A DNA stretch of 64,000 nucleotides from contig NZ_QHGY01000005.1 of NCBI RefSeq assembly GCF_003254665.1, forward strand, positions 242,804 to 306,803, written 5' to 3'. Every line of letters begins with the position of its first letter. The first letter of the stretch is position 1. This DNA is from Billgrantia lactosivorans (GTDB lineage Bacteria > Pseudomonadota > Gammaproteobacteria > Pseudomonadales > Halomonadaceae). The position numbers and the translations under genes are program-made. Under the pieces are notes generated by a model. That model had not been told where the DNA came from. It made no database searches and worked only from the letters and a program-made list of their open reading frames with translations. Shown here in pieces: positions 42,694 through 55,496 of this stretch.

Positions 42694-44034
42694 TCATGAA
42701 CCGGCCACGGTCATCTCGCCGATGAGCCAGCTGCCGGTGTGAATGCTGCCACGGGTGTCGATATCGCTGCCCACGGCCTGCAACCCCTTGAACATCGTCT
42801 CGAGGTTGCCGGCGATGGTGAACTCCTCTACCGGGTACTGGATCTCGCCGTTCTCCACCCAGAAGCCGGCCGCCCCACGCGAGTAGTCGCCCGTGACACC
42901 GTTGACCCCCTGCCCCATCAGCTCGGTGACCAGTACGCCACGACCCATGCGCGCGAGCAGTTCCTCGCGCGGGGCGAGCGGTGCGGCGATGCGCAGGTTG
43001 CGCGCACCGCCGGCGTTGCCGGTGGTCTGCATGCCCAGGCGCCGCGCACTGTAGGCCGAGAGCATGTAGCTGGCCAGCCGGCCGGCCTCGATGAAGACGT
43101 TGTCGCGGGTCTGCACGCCGTCGTTGTCGAACGCCGAGCTGGCCATGGCGCCGCGCTCCATGGGCCGTTCGCCCAGGCTGAACCAGTCGGGAAACAGCGG
43201 CTCGCCAAGCCGATCGCACAGGAACGAAGCCTGGCGGTAAAGCGAGCCGCCGGCGATGGCACTCATCAGGTGGCCGACCAGGCCGCTGGCGACGCTGGCG
43301 TCGAACAGTACCGGCAGCCGCCCGGTGGCCGGCCGCCGCGCCCCCAGGCGCTGCAAGGTGCGCTCGGCGGCCTTCCTGCCCACCGCGTCGGCGTCACGCA
43401 GTTCGTGCGGATTGCGCGCACTGGTGTAGTCGTAGTCGCGCTGCATGCCATTCTGGTCCTCGGCGATCAGCATGCAGGAGAGCGAATGGCGGCTGCCGCT
43501 CTGGCTGCCGAGAAAGCCGTGGCTATTGGCGTAGACCCTGACCCCCTCGCCGCTGGAGAGCGAGGCCCCCTCCGACTGGCGGATGCCGGGCTCGCCGCGC
43601 CCGGCCGCCTCGCAAGCCAGCGCCAGCTCGATGGCCTGCTCGGTGGAGAGCGGCCAGGGATGGTGGACGTCGAGATCCGGCAGCACGGTGGCCATCAGCG
43701 CCGGGTCGGCCAACCCCGCCGCAGGGTCCTCGCCGGTGTAGAGCGCGATGGCCATGGCCTTCTCGACCACCTCGCGGATCGAGGCCTCGCCGGCATCGGT
43801 CGAGGAAGCACTGCCCTTGTGGCCGCCCAGGTAGACCGTCACCGCGATCCCCTGGTCGCGGGAGAGCTCGACCGACTCCACTTCCCCTTCGCGCACGCTG
43901 ATTCCGATTCCCTGATCGACGCTGGCCCCTACCTCACAGGCATCGGCCCCCAGGCGCCGCGCCAGGGCCAACGCCTGCTCCGCCCGTGATTCCAGCAGCG
44001 CCTGCTGGGCGGCGGCATCGAATGCCTTGCTCAT
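42694..44034 (-). CDS. pmbA: Metalloprotease PmbA/TldE
   Basis: A 446-residue subunit of the TldD/TldE heterodimer, which degrades unfolded peptides and matures some microcins and antitoxins. TldE lacks its own metal site; its C-terminal half (PVLFDASVASGLVGHLMSAIAGGSLYR, then GVNGVTGDYSRGAAGFWVENGEI) is clear. Its partner gene tldD lies about 1 kb away on the same strand. darP lies between and points the opposite way. Confidence 0.95.
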   Translation of the reverse strand: MSKAFDAAAQQALLESRAEQALALARRLGADACEVGASVDQGIGISVREGEVESVELSRDQGIAVTVYLGGHKGSASSTDAGEASIREVVEKAMAIALYTGEDPAAGLADPALMATVLPDLDVHHPWPLSTEQAIELALACEAAGRGEPGIRQSEGASLSSGEGVRVYANSHGFLGSQSGSRHSLSCMLIAEDQNGMQRDYDYTSARNPHELRDADAVGRKAAERTLQRLGARRPATGRLPVLFDASVASGLVGHLMSAIAGGSLYRQASFLCDRLGEPLFPDWFSLGERPMERGAMASSAFDNDGVQTRDNVFIEAGRLASYMLSAYSARRLGMQTTGNAGGARNLRIAAPLAPREELLARMGRGVLVTELMGQGVNGVTGDYSRGAAGFWVENGEIQYPVEEFTIAGNLETMFKGLQAVGSDIDTRGSIHTGSWLIGEMTVAGS

Positions 44035-44178
44035 GTGTCTCTCCTTCGCTGACCGGCCACGCCGGCTTCCCGCGTGTCATTTCCCGTCGCCCGGCGACGG
44101 ACTGATATACTGCTCTCATTCGCGCCCGACCGCTGCAGCGGCCAGGCACCCAGTGACCACTCACCACTTGGACGCGGC

Positions 44179-44685
44179 ATGACCAAGGACACTCCCTCCC
44201 CCTTCGACGAACGGCCGAGCAAGTCCCAGCTCAAGCGCGAGATGCATGCGCTCCAGGCGCTGGGCGAGCAGATCATCGCCATGAGCCCCGCCGAGCGAGC
44301 ACGCTTCCCGCTGTCGGACGATATGCTGGCAGCCGTCGAGGAAACGTCTCGCATCCGTTCCCACGAGGGGCGCCGCCGCCACATGCAGTACGTCGGCAAG
44401 CTCATGCGGCGCGAGGACCTCGAGGCGATCCAGGCGGTGTTCGACGAGATCGAACAGGAGAACCGCCGCCGCGACCTCGCCTTCCATCGCCTCGAAAAAT
44501 GGCGCGATCGTCTGATCGACGAGGGCGACGGCGCCGTCGAGGCCTTCATCGAAGCGCATCCCGAGGTCGACCGTCAGGCGCTGCGCCAGCTGGTCCGCAA
44601 CGCCAGGAGCGAGCGCGAGCGCGACAAGCCCCCGGCCAACGCGCGCAAGCTGTTCCGACTGATCCGCGATACCGCCGGTTTGTGA
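44179..44685 (+). CDS. darP: Ribosome-associated protein DarP (YjgA)
   Basis: A 168-residue basic helical protein of the DUF615 family. SKSQLKREMHALQALGEQI and the C-terminal PPANARKLFRLIRD are typical. E. coli DarP binds late 50S precursors and promotes their maturation. The ATG at 44179 was chosen; the open frame from 44074 is not family-like. It is divergent from pmbA. Confidence 0.94.
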   Translation: MTKDTPSPFDERPSKSQLKREMHALQALGEQIIAMSPAERARFPLSDDMLAAVEETSRIRSHEGRRRHMQYVGKLMRREDLEAIQAVFDEIEQENRRRDLAFHRLEKWRDRLIDEGDGAVEAFIEAHPEVDRQALRQLVRNARSERERDKPPANARKLFRLIRDTAGL

Positions 44686-44998
44686 AAGCGCAGGCGCAGG
44701 ACACAGTCAGCCACCTACCGCCTGGCTTCACGGGGCCGCGGCGGCAGGCTTCCAAGGAGGCGCTGTAAACCCTTCCCTGGGCGCTACCTACGCCATCCTT
44801 GGCGTAGGACCTCCTCTCCAGCCTGCCCCTGAGCCCCTTGCTCCATCGCTCCTCCAACACTTTCCCTCCCCCCGCAGAACGCAGCCGAGCGAAGGCCGGA
44901 CGAGGCGACGCACGGCAAAGCCCGCGGCGTTCAGGTCCCCTCAATGAGCATAGCGAGCCGAGCGCCAACACCGTATGCGCGAGCGCAGGCACGTTCGT
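44686..44998. repeat. Gene-free block with a perfect hairpin; possible dispersed intergenic repeat
   Basis: This 313-base gap lies between convergent darP and tldD. It holds a perfect hairpin (CCTACGCCA, loop TCCT, TGGCGTAGG at 44787-44808) and several short repeated GC-rich words around GAGCGAAGGCCGGACGAGG. A 148-codon frame on the minus strand covers most of it but starts inside no recognisable family and overlaps darP. The layout resembles the repeated intergenic units I recall from halomonads. Copy number in the genome is the deciding test. Confidence 0.4.
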
Positions 44999-46449
<1,451 letters not shown>

Positions 46450-46453
<4 letters not shown>

Positions 46454-49400
46454 TCGGCGGTTTCCAATGTGATGTCGGGCGAGGTCCACGGACCCCGCAC
46501 GCGGTAGTGAATTCGGGTGACTCGATCGATGGCCTTGCCGAAGAGGCGGTCGGCGAGGTACAGCGCCCCACCCACCACCGGCGCCCCGGCGATCACCGCG
46601 GCCAGCGGCAGGCTGCTGCTGACGGGAACCGTCACGCCCAGGCGCTGATCCAGTTCGCCCTGGACGAGGTCGACGGTACCGTCCAGGGTGAAGGCGGTCG
46701 CCGGGCCGTCGATCGTGACCGGGCCGTTGGTCTCCAGTACACCTTCATACAGGGTAGCAGCCCCGGTCACACGATCGAAAGCCGTGCCCTGGCCGGTCAC
46801 GTCCGAGAAGTCCATGCGCAGCCGGCGCAGCAGGTTGTCGACGTTGAGCAGGCCCACCAGCCGCGCCGTGGGCGATTCGAGGTTGACGAAGCGACCGTCG
46901 CGCAGCTCGACCTCGATGCTGCCGCGCGAGCGCGCCAGGGCGAACTGCCAGGGCGCACCGGGCCAGGCCAGCTGGCTGCGCACCCGGGTTTCGTTGCTGT
47001 GAATCGAGACCGGCTGGCCCAGCCGCTCCAGCGCCGTGCCCAGGTCGCGGCCGTCGAGGTCGACCCGCGAGCGGGTCAGGCTGTCACCGGCGCCGGCCGA
47101 CTCCCATACGATCTCCCCGCGCGCCGTGACCTGGCCCAGGGTCAGCCCCACGGGGGCCAGCCGCAGCCGCTGCGGCCCGCCCTCCCAGTGGGCGGTCAGC
47201 GGGCCGATCTGACGCCCCTGGTGGAGAATGTCGGCGATTCGCAGCCGGCCATCGGGCAAGTCGGTCAGCCAGCCCGGCAGCGGCGCCGGGTCGGGTGGCA
47301 CCTCGAGCTCCTGAAGCAGGTTGCCGGCGCCCTCCGTCTGGGCCGGCAGCAGGCCATCGAGGCTCAGGCGCTCGAGCGCGATGTCCAGGGGGTCGGAGAG
47401 GGAGGGGCGGAAGTCCAGTTGACCTTCGAGCAGGTCGCCCTCGAGGCCGACACGCCAGCCGCCGCCGGCATGCGGACGCGCCTCGGCGGACATGGCGCCC
47501 AGGCAGGCCTCCGGGCCGGCCAGGCAGGCGGTCCCCACCTGCAGGCGGCGAAGCGCGCCCGGCCCCCCGCTGCCGGCCGAGGCGCCGCCACCGAGCAGCG
47601 GTGACAGCGCCTCGCCCCACTCCACCGGATCGAGCCGAGGGAAGTAGAGCGAACCCGACCAGCCCTCCTGGTCGGGCCAGGCGGGGGATTCCGGCAGGCG
47701 TCCCAGCCAGAACTGCCCCTGGCCCAGGTCCGACCCCGGCAGGGCCCGCCAACGCAGACGCGCGTCGCCCCCCAGTTCGGCGTCTATCCGCTGCTGGTCG
47801 AGGTCGGCGGTCACCCACAGCGGGCGCGACTCCCCCGCCGCCTTGCCCAGCGGTGCAGGCAGGTCGATGCCGACACCCTGCAGGTTGCTGTCGAAACGGA
47901 AGGTGCTGCCCGTCTCGTCGAGCGACAACCGGCCGCGCCAGGGCAGCCGCCCCGAAAGCTTGTCACCGAGCTCGTCGACCTCGAAGCGCGACACCATGCT
48001 GGCGACATCGGCGGCTCCGTCGAACTCGACGGAGCCGGCATGTGTGTCGATGTCGGCCTCGACCGGCCCGCCGAACAGGCGAGCCGCCAGTTGGCCCTCG
48101 AGTCCGCCCTCGTCGTCCCGCTGGCGCCAGGCCAGCGGCCCGCCGACCTCCGTGAACGGCACCTCCAGTGGCAGGTAGACGAGTCGTTCCAGGGCTACCT
48201 CGGTGTCGAGATCGAGCTCGAAGCCCTCCTCTTCGCCGAGCCTCGTGGCCAGCTCGATCCGCCCGCTGGCACCGCCTTCGCCGCGCCAGTCGTCCACCTG
48301 CTCCATGCCGTCTGCCGGCACGGCACGCAGGTAACGGCGCAGGGCCTCGCCATCGGCCGTCAGGTCGCCGCTCACCCGCAGCACGTCGTCCGCGATGGAA
48401 ACCTGCCCGTTGCCGGCCTCGACGCCCAGGCTTTCGGCATGATCCACCTCGGCCTCGAGGGTGCCGATACCCGCCGTGAGCCTCCCGCCGAGCGACTCGA
48501 TCTCCGGCCACTCGGGATCGAACGATAGGCGCCCCTCCTCGATCTCCAGGTCGAGCTGCAGACGCGGCTCGAGGCCGCTGCCGCCACGCCGCAGCGGCAG
48601 GTGCAGCTTGAGCTCGCCCTGCGGCACACGCCCCGCCACGCCCGCCGCCAGCCAGGCATACAGTTCCTCGCCCAGTGCGTCGCCGGGCAGCCAGTCCACC
48701 AGCGGGCGCTCCAGGGCATCGGCGTCACGAAAGCGCAGGTCGAGCCCCAGCCCCCCATGCACGTCGCCGCCAAGCGCCAGGCCGAAATTCCCCTCCACGT
48801 CGGCGCCCTGCCAGCCCGCCTTGAGCTGACGACCGCTGACGAAGGTACGCGGCCCCTCATAGGTCCAGCGCACCTCACCACTGGCGTGCGAGAGCGACAT
48901 CGGCACCTCGTAGAGCTGCGGCACCTTGAAGGTCGGCTCGCCGACGCCGACGAACTCGACTCGTCCCGAGAGGTCCCGCGCCTCGACCCAGGCATCGAGC
49001 GGGCCGCCTCCCGGCACCGCTTCCCAGGGCTCCACTTCGACCTGGTGCACGGCGGCCCGGGCGACCCATTGCCCGTTGCGCCGCCCGACCCCCAGCCCCG
49101 ATACCAGGCCGCGAGGCTGCAGCGCATCGATGGTACGCACCAGGCCCTCGGGCAGCAGAATGCGCTCACGCCAGGCCGCCAGCGAGGCCAGTTCGAAACG
49201 GCTCGTGGTCAGCCACCATCCCTCGTCGTCGCTGCGCACATGCCAGAAATGCGGCAGCGCCGGCTCGCGTGCGCGCTCGAGCTCGCGCGGCTCGGACCAG
49301 TCGGCCGCCGTCGCATCGCCCTGCAGCCAGGCTTCCCAGCCCTGATCGCTGCGCAGCCACTGGCCGCGCGCCTGGAAGGGTTCCAGCACGATCGGTTCGT

Positions 49401-50280
49401 CGTCGCGACTCAGCGCCAGCCGGGGCACGTCGAGGTCGACTCGCGCATCGGCCAGCGCCCCGCGGTGCCAGCGCCCCCACAGGGTGACGTCACCGCTGGC
49501 ATCCTCCAGGCGCAGGGGGTCATTGGGGGTGAAGACCTCGACCAGGTCGATCAGCGTGCCGAGCTTCATCTCGGCCTGCAGGGCGGCGCTGAAGTCACGC
49601 AAGCCGGTGGGGCCGGGGAAGACCTCCAGCGCGGCCTGCAGCGTGGCCTGCTCCTGGCCGGTCAGGTGGACCTCGCCCTCCAGGTGGGCACGCCGTTCGT
49701 CGCCGGTGAGCAGGAGTCGCGGCGCCAGCAAGTCGACGCGGCGGTCGCGCCCGTGCAGCACCAGCCGCACGTCCTCCACCCAGGCGCGCTGACGCAGCAG
49801 CAGCCCGATCCAGGTGTCGAGCTGCTCGAACTTGAAGTCCCCCTCCAGCAGCTCGGGCGGGATCCGGGCCGGATCCGGCCAGTGCCAGCCGCCCTGGTCG
49901 TCCTGATAGAGGTGAAGCGTGAGGCCGGTCAGGCGTGCATCCTCGACCACCGGCACGCCGTTGCGCAGGCTGGCCGGCGTATCGAGACGCAGGCGCGCAT
50001 GCTCGACCTCGAGCAGCGGCAGGCCGGCCTCCCCCTCCTGGGAGGTGAGCGTCAGTCCGCTGCCCTCGATCACCGGGTCGAGGCGGGCGAGCCGGGCGCG
50101 GAACTCGTTCAGGTCCACCGCCGCCCCCGTGCGCGCCTCGAGCAGCCGTTCGGCGCGTGGCGTCAGCTGGTCGACCTGGGACAGCGTCACCCGCAGCGTG
50201 GTCAGCGCCAACGCCACCAGCGCCAACAGCACGGCCAGCAGGGTGAGGGTCCAGCGTCCGATCCGACGAATGGAGGACAT
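46450..50280 (-). CDS. yhdP: AsmA-like envelope lipid transport protein YhdP
   Basis: A very large protein (1276 residues) with one N-terminal membrane helix ([20 protein letters not shown]) and a long, beta-rich periplasmic body typical of the AsmA/TamB group. The C-terminal AsmA-like part ([38 protein letters not shown]) is the best-conserved stretch. YhdP, TamB and YdbH together move phospholipids to the outer membrane in E. coli. It is coupled to tldD and lies seven bases after rng. Confidence 0.93.
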
Positions 50281-50287
50281 CGGCCGC

Positions 50288-51751
50288 TCACATCAGCACG
50301 ATGTCGTACTGCTCCTGGGAGTAGTGGCTCTCGACCTGGAAGCGAATGGTCTTGCCGATGAACGTCTCCAGGTCGGCCACGGCCGCGGACTCCTCGTCGA
50401 GCAACCGATCCACCACCGGCTGCGAGGCCAGCACCATGTAGGTCTCGGCGCTGTAGGCGCGCTCCTCGCGCAGGATCTCGCGGAAGATCTCGTAGCACAC
50501 CGTCTCGGCGGTCTTGAGGGTGCCGCGGCCGCCACAGGTGGGGCACGATTCGCACAGAGTCTGTTCGAGGCTCTCGCGGGTACGCTTGCGGGTCAGTTGG
50601 ACCAGCCCCAGTTCGGTGACCCCGGTGCACTTGGTCTTGGCGTGGTCGCGCTCCAGCGCCTTCTCGAGCACGCGCAGCACCTGGCGCTGGTGCTCGGGGT
50701 CCTCCATGTCGATGAAGTCGATGATGATGATGCCGCCCAGGTTGCGCAGGCGCAGCTGGCGGGCGATGGCGTTGGCCGCCTCGAGGTTGGTCTTGAAGAT
50801 GGTCTCCTCGAGGTTGCGATGCCCCACGTAGCCGCCGGTGTTGACGTCGATGGTGGTCATCGCCTCGGTGGGGTCGATCACCAGGTAGCCGCCGGACTTG
50901 AGCTGCACCTTGCGTCCCAGCGCCTTCTGGATCTCGTCCTCGACGCTGTAGAGGTCGAAGATCGGACGCTCCCCGGGGTAGTACTCGATGCGCGCCGACG
51001 AGTCCGGCATGAACTCCTCGGCGAACTCCAGCAGCTTGACGTAGTTCTCCCGCGAGTCGATGCGCACCTTCTCGATCTCGTCGCGCATTAGATCGCGCAG
51101 GGTGCGGATGAACAGCGGCAGGTCGTCGTAGATCACGCTGGGCGCCGGTGCCGTGATCTTGCGCTCGCTGACCTTGCGCCACAGCCGCAGCAGGAAGTGC
51201 ATGTCGGCGTAGAGTTCGTCCTTGCCCACGTTCTCCGCCGCCGTGCGCACGATGAAGCCGCCGGTGATCTCGATCTCCTGCTCGACCTGGCAGAGTTCGA
51301 GCAGCTCGCGCAGGCGCTCGCGCTCGCGCTCGTCCTCGATGCGCTGGGACACGCCATGGTGGGGAGAGTCGGGCATGTAGACCAGGTAGCGCGACGGCAC
51401 CGAGAGGTGGGTGGTCAGGCGTGCGCCCTTGGTGCCGATGGGGTCCTTGGTGACCTGCACCACCAGGGCCTGGCCCTCGTGGAGCAGCTGGCCGATGGAG
51501 GCCTGTTCCTCCGGCGGGGTGCCGGGCGGCATCACTTCGTGGGCATGGATGAAGGCCGCTCGGTCGAGACCGATATCGACGAAGGCCGCCTGCATGCCGG
51601 GAAGCACCCGCACCACGCGCCCCTTGTAGATATTGCCGACGATGCCTCGGCGGCGCGTTCGCTCGATCAGCGCCTCCTGCAGCACGCCGTTCTCCACTAC
51701 CGCCACGCGGGTTTCCATCGGCGTCAGGTTGATCAGTACTTCGCCGCTCAT
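50288..51751 (-). CDS. rng: Ribonuclease G
   Basis: A 487-residue endoribonuclease of the RNase E/G family that matures the 16S rRNA 5' end. The S1 domain (GNIYKGRVVRVLPGMQAAFVDIGLDR) is followed by the catalytic DNase I-like domain, with acidic residues in TIDVNTGG and IDFIDMEDPEHQ, and the zinc-link CESCPTCGGRG. The scaffold tail of RNase E is absent. A hairpin and a CATAAT box just upstream (51779-51804) may hold its promoter. Confidence 0.96.
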   Translation of the reverse strand: MSGEVLINLTPMETRVAVVENGVLQEALIERTRRRGIVGNIYKGRVVRVLPGMQAAFVDIGLDRAAFIHAHEVMPPGTPPEEQASIGQLLHEGQALVVQVTKDPIGTKGARLTTHLSVPSRYLVYMPDSPHHGVSQRIEDERERERLRELLELCQVEQEIEITGGFIVRTAAENVGKDELYADMHFLLRLWRKVSERKITAPAPSVIYDDLPLFIRTLRDLMRDEIEKVRIDSRENYVKLLEFAEEFMPDSSARIEYYPGERPIFDLYSVEDEIQKALGRKVQLKSGGYLVIDPTEAMTTIDVNTGGYVGHRNLEETIFKTNLEAANAIARQLRLRNLGGIIIIDFIDMEDPEHQRQVLRVLEKALERDHAKTKCTGVTELGLVQLTRKRTRESLEQTLCESCPTCGGRGTLKTAETVCYEIFREILREERAYSAETYMVLASQPVVDRLLDEESAAVADLETFIGKTIRFQVESHYSQEQYDIVLM

Positions 51752-51778
51752 GCGGAAATCCTTCTCCAGTTTCGTCTC

Positions 51779-51804
51779 GCCGCATTATGACATAGTGATG
51801 CGGC
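51779..51804 (-). promoter_or_regulatory. Inverted repeat with a -10-like box between maf and rng
   Basis: GCCGCAT and ATGCGGC flank 12 bases. The minus-strand sequence within contains CATAAT, five of six for a -10 box, but no good -35. It touches the maf stop codon, so it may act as a weak attenuator or as part of an rng promoter. Confidence 0.3.
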
Positions 51805-52400
51805 TAGACAGCACCATTCCATAGCGGCACGCCCTGTCGCACCAGCAGCCGAGCCGTCTCGAACAGCGGCAGCCCGACCACCGCCGAGTGGCTGCCCTCG
51901 ATGCGCTCGACGAAGACCGCCGCCAGCCCCTGGATGGCATAGCCGCCCGCCTTGTCGGCCGGCTCGCCGGTGGCCCAGTAGGCCGCCACCTCGCTCTCCT
52001 CGATCCGGCGCATGAAGACCCGCGTGGTCACGCATGCCCCGAGCACGCCGGCAGGCCCCGTCACGGCCACCCCGGTGAGCACCTCGTGGCCGCGCCCCGA
52101 GAGCAGGCGCAGCATGGCCGCGGCCTCGGCCCTGTCGGCAGGCTTGCCGAGGATCCGGCCATCGCATACCACGGCGGTATCCGAGCCCAGTGTCGGCAGC
52201 GTCGTGAGCCGCCTGCCCGCCGTGGCCTTCTCGCGCGCCAGGCGCGACACGTAGGCCTCGGGCCCCTCGTCGGGCAATGGCGTCTCGTCGATGTCGACCG
52301 GTCTCACCTCGACCGACACGCCAATGCTGGCCAGCAGCTCGCGCCGTCGCGGTGAGGCCGACGCCAGGCATAGCACGGCAGACAAGGACGCCTCGGTCAT
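51804..52400 (-). CDS. maf: Maf/YhdE-family nucleoside triphosphate pyrophosphatase
   Basis: A 198-residue Maf protein that hydrolyses dTTP/UTP-type or modified nucleotides, as housekeeping. The P-loop-like [16 protein letters not shown], the central [16 protein letters not shown] and [26 protein letters not shown] are family motifs. The pairing with rng and mreBCD fits YhdE rather than YceF. The ATG at 52400 has GGGGAA upstream. Confidence 0.94.
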   Translation of the reverse strand: MTEASLSAVLCLASASPRRRELLASIGVSVEVRPVDIDETPLPDEGPEAYVSRLAREKATAGRRLTTLPTLGSDTAVVCDGRILGKPADRAEAAAMLRLLSGRGHEVLTGVAVTGPAGVLGACVTTRVFMRRIEESEVAAYWATGEPADKAGGYAIQGLAAVFVERIEGSHSAVVGLPLFETARLLVRQGVPLWNGAV

Positions 52401-52411
52401 GGAGTTCCCCT

Positions 52412-52903
52412 TCAGTCGTTGTTCGCCAGGCGCCGCTCCAGGGCCTGGAACATGGTCACCAGCCAGGGCCACAGCGCCGCGCCGATCAGCGAAGGCAGCA
52501 GGAAGGAGAGGTGCATCGAGAAGGGACCGAACAGGGTGCGCAGCCACTGCTCGACCAGCTGCACCAGCCCCAGCAGCACCAGGATCAGCAGTGCCTGCTG
52601 CACCAGGGAATAGGTACGAAAACGTGGATAGACCAGCGCCGAGAGGAACGCCAGCAGGGAAAGGGTCAAGGCGTTCTGGCCCAGCGGGGCGCCCTCGATG
52701 AGATCGAGCAGGATGCCGAGCACGAAGCCGTGGAAGACCCCGACCCGGTCCGGCTTGGCCATGCACCAGTAGATCAGCATCAGGCCGAGCCAGTCGGGGC
52801 GCCATATCTGCCACCCCTCGGCCAGCGGCATGACCTGCAGGCACAGTGCCAGAAGCAGCGTGAGCCACACCCAGGCCAAGGGCGTTCGCGGTCCGCTCGG
52901 CAT
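52412..52903 (-). CDS. mreD: Rod shape-determining protein MreD
   Basis: A 163-residue inner-membrane protein with about five helices (for example [20 protein letters not shown] and [20 protein letters not shown]). It works with MreB and MreC to guide lateral wall synthesis. The start shares one base with the mreC stop. MreD is poorly conserved; position supports the call. Confidence 0.93.
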   Translation of the reverse strand: MPSGPRTPLAWVWLTLLLALCLQVMPLAEGWQIWRPDWLGLMLIYWCMAKPDRVGVFHGFVLGILLDLIEGAPLGQNALTLSLLAFLSALVYPRFRTYSLVQQALLILVLLGLVQLVEQWLRTLFGPFSMHLSFLLPSLIGAALWPWLVTMFQALERRLANND

Positions 52904-53820
52904 CAGTCCGGCTCCTCCATGGCGGGAATCAGGGAGGCATCGACCTCGGCCTCGTCGGGCAGCTCGCGATCCCACATCTCGTCGTCCGGGACCGGTGGAG
53001 GCTCGGGCGGGAAGAGCAACAGGAAGTGGCGCGAGCGCTGCAGGCGGGCCACGGGCTCGGCCGTCACCCGGGCGAAGGGCTGGCCGGGATCGTGCACCAC
53101 CTCGGTGACCCGAGCCACCGGATAGCCCGGCGGGAAACGGTCCGCCAGGCCGGAGGTCACCAGCAGGTCGCCTTCGCGAATGTCGGCCGTGTCGGGCACG
53201 TGGACGACCCGCAGGGAGTCGTACTGGCCGCTGCCCTGGAGCACGAAACGCAGCCCGTTGCGATTGACCTGGACCGGCAGCGCGTGGCTGGCATCCGCCA
53301 CCATCAGCACGCGGCTGGAATAGGCCGACACGGCGGTCACCTGCCCCACCAGCCCCGAGGCGTCCAGCACCGGCTGCCCCACGTAGACGCCGTTGCGGCG
53401 CCCGCGGTCGATCACCATCTGGTGGGTGAACGGGTCGGCATCCAGGGACAGCAGTTCGGCGGTGATGTACTTCGATTCCGGGCGCGGCGCGGCACCGAGC
53501 AGCTCGCGCAGGCGCACGTTCTCCGCCGTCAGGCTCGACATGTGCTGGACCCGGTGCGACAGGTGCAGGATCTGCTCGCGCAGGCGGCGGTTCTCCTCCA
53601 CCAGGCCGCGCTGATCGGACAGCGCCAGCGAGCCCCAGGCCAGGATGTCGCTGGGCACGGCGACCAGCCACTGGATCGGCGCCACAACGGTGGTGAGCTG
53701 CGCACGCACCTCTTCCATGCGGGTGAAACGGTGATCGACGAACATCAACACGGACGCGGCCACCGCACAGATCAGCATGCGGTAGCCAGGCACAGAAGCG
53801 TGCGAGAACAGCGGTTTAAT
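52903..53820 (-). CDS. mreC: Rod shape-determining protein MreC, probably starting at an AUU codon
   Basis: A bitopic protein that links MreB to the periplasmic wall machinery. It has a membrane helix ([15 protein letters not shown]), a coiled coil (about residues 60-100) and the two-barrel domain ([42 protein letters not shown]). The first ordinary start is a GTG at 53793, but the codons just upstream read IKPLFSHAS, which aligns with the family N-terminus MKPIFSRGPS; the codon in the Met position is ATT (53820), with GGGGGGA five bases before it. No ATG, GTG or TTG lies upstream in frame nearby. I therefore annotate 305 residues from 53820; the GTG start would give 296. Confidence 0.9.
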   Translation of the reverse strand: MKPLFSHASVPGYRMLICAVAASVLMFVDHRFTRMEEVRAQLTTVVAPIQWLVAVPSDILAWGSLALSDQRGLVEENRRLREQILHLSHRVQHMSSLTAENVRLRELLGAAPRPESKYITAELLSLDADPFTHQMVIDRGRRNGVYVGQPVLDASGLVGQVTAVSAYSSRVLMVADASHALPVQVNRNGLRFVLQGSGQYDSLRVVHVPDTADIREGDLLVTSGLADRFPPGYPVARVTEVVHDPGQPFARVTAEPVARLQRSRHFLLLFPPEPPPVPDDEMWDRELPDEAEVDASLIPAMEEPD

Positions 53821-53910
53821 AGACGTCCCCCCCGCACCGTGCGCAGCGCATCGGCTCGCCGCGCCTGTTCATACCTCGATTCCTACTGGCCATCCGCCCT
53901 GGCGCCAGCG

Positions 53911-54960
<1,050 letters not shown>

Positions 54961-55126
54961 CTAGTGCAGACCGGGAGCAGTGCGGAGGCAAACGGTATCA
55001 TCGCGGCCCCCATGCAGCAAGCGACATGGTGCCGCCAGGAGCGCGAGAGGAGTGCCCGCCACGCGTCGGATATGGTACCTTTTCCTGCTGTGCATAACAC
55101 TCCATCCGTGCGAGGACACTCAGCTC

Positions 55127-55414
55127 ATGGCGCTTGAACACGCAGACGTGCAGCGGGCCGCTCACCTGGCCCGCCTCGGCCTGACCGACGACGAAGCCGC
55201 CCGCTACGTGGATGACCTAGGCCGCATTCTCGAGATGGTCGACATGCTTCAGGCTCTCGACACCGAAGGGGTCGCGCCGCTGGCCCACCCGCTCGACGTC
55301 ACCCAGCGCCTGCGCGCCGACGAAGTCACCGAGAGCGACCAGCGCAGTCGCTTCCAGCGCTGCGCCCCGGCCGTGGAAAACGGCCTCTACCTGGTCCCCC
55401 GCGTCGTCGAATGA
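55127..55414 (+). CDS. gatC: Aspartyl/glutamyl-tRNA amidotransferase subunit C
   Basis: A 95-residue subunit that wraps around GatA and stabilises the GatAB complex. [28 protein letters not shown] (in parts) and [19 protein letters not shown] are typical. The ATG at 55127 has GAGGA ten bases upstream; earlier in-frame codons from 54980 are not family-like. Confidence 0.95.
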   Translation: MALEHADVQRAAHLARLGLTDDEAARYVDDLGRILEMVDMLQALDTEGVAPLAHPLDVTQRLRADEVTESDQRSRFQRCAPAVENGLYLVPRVVE

Positions 55415-55496
55415 GCCCCGGCCGGGCACCACAGGCCGGCCGCCACCGCAGGATCCGCCTTCTCTATAACGGCACGCCTTCATGGAGCCATGCCGC

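Noticed and set aside
44546..44992. A 148-codon minus-strand frame across the darP-tldD gap
   Set aside because: It overlaps the 3' end of darP, has no known domain, and such frames are expected in repeat-like GC-rich gaps. I treat the DNA as a possible repeat, not a gene.
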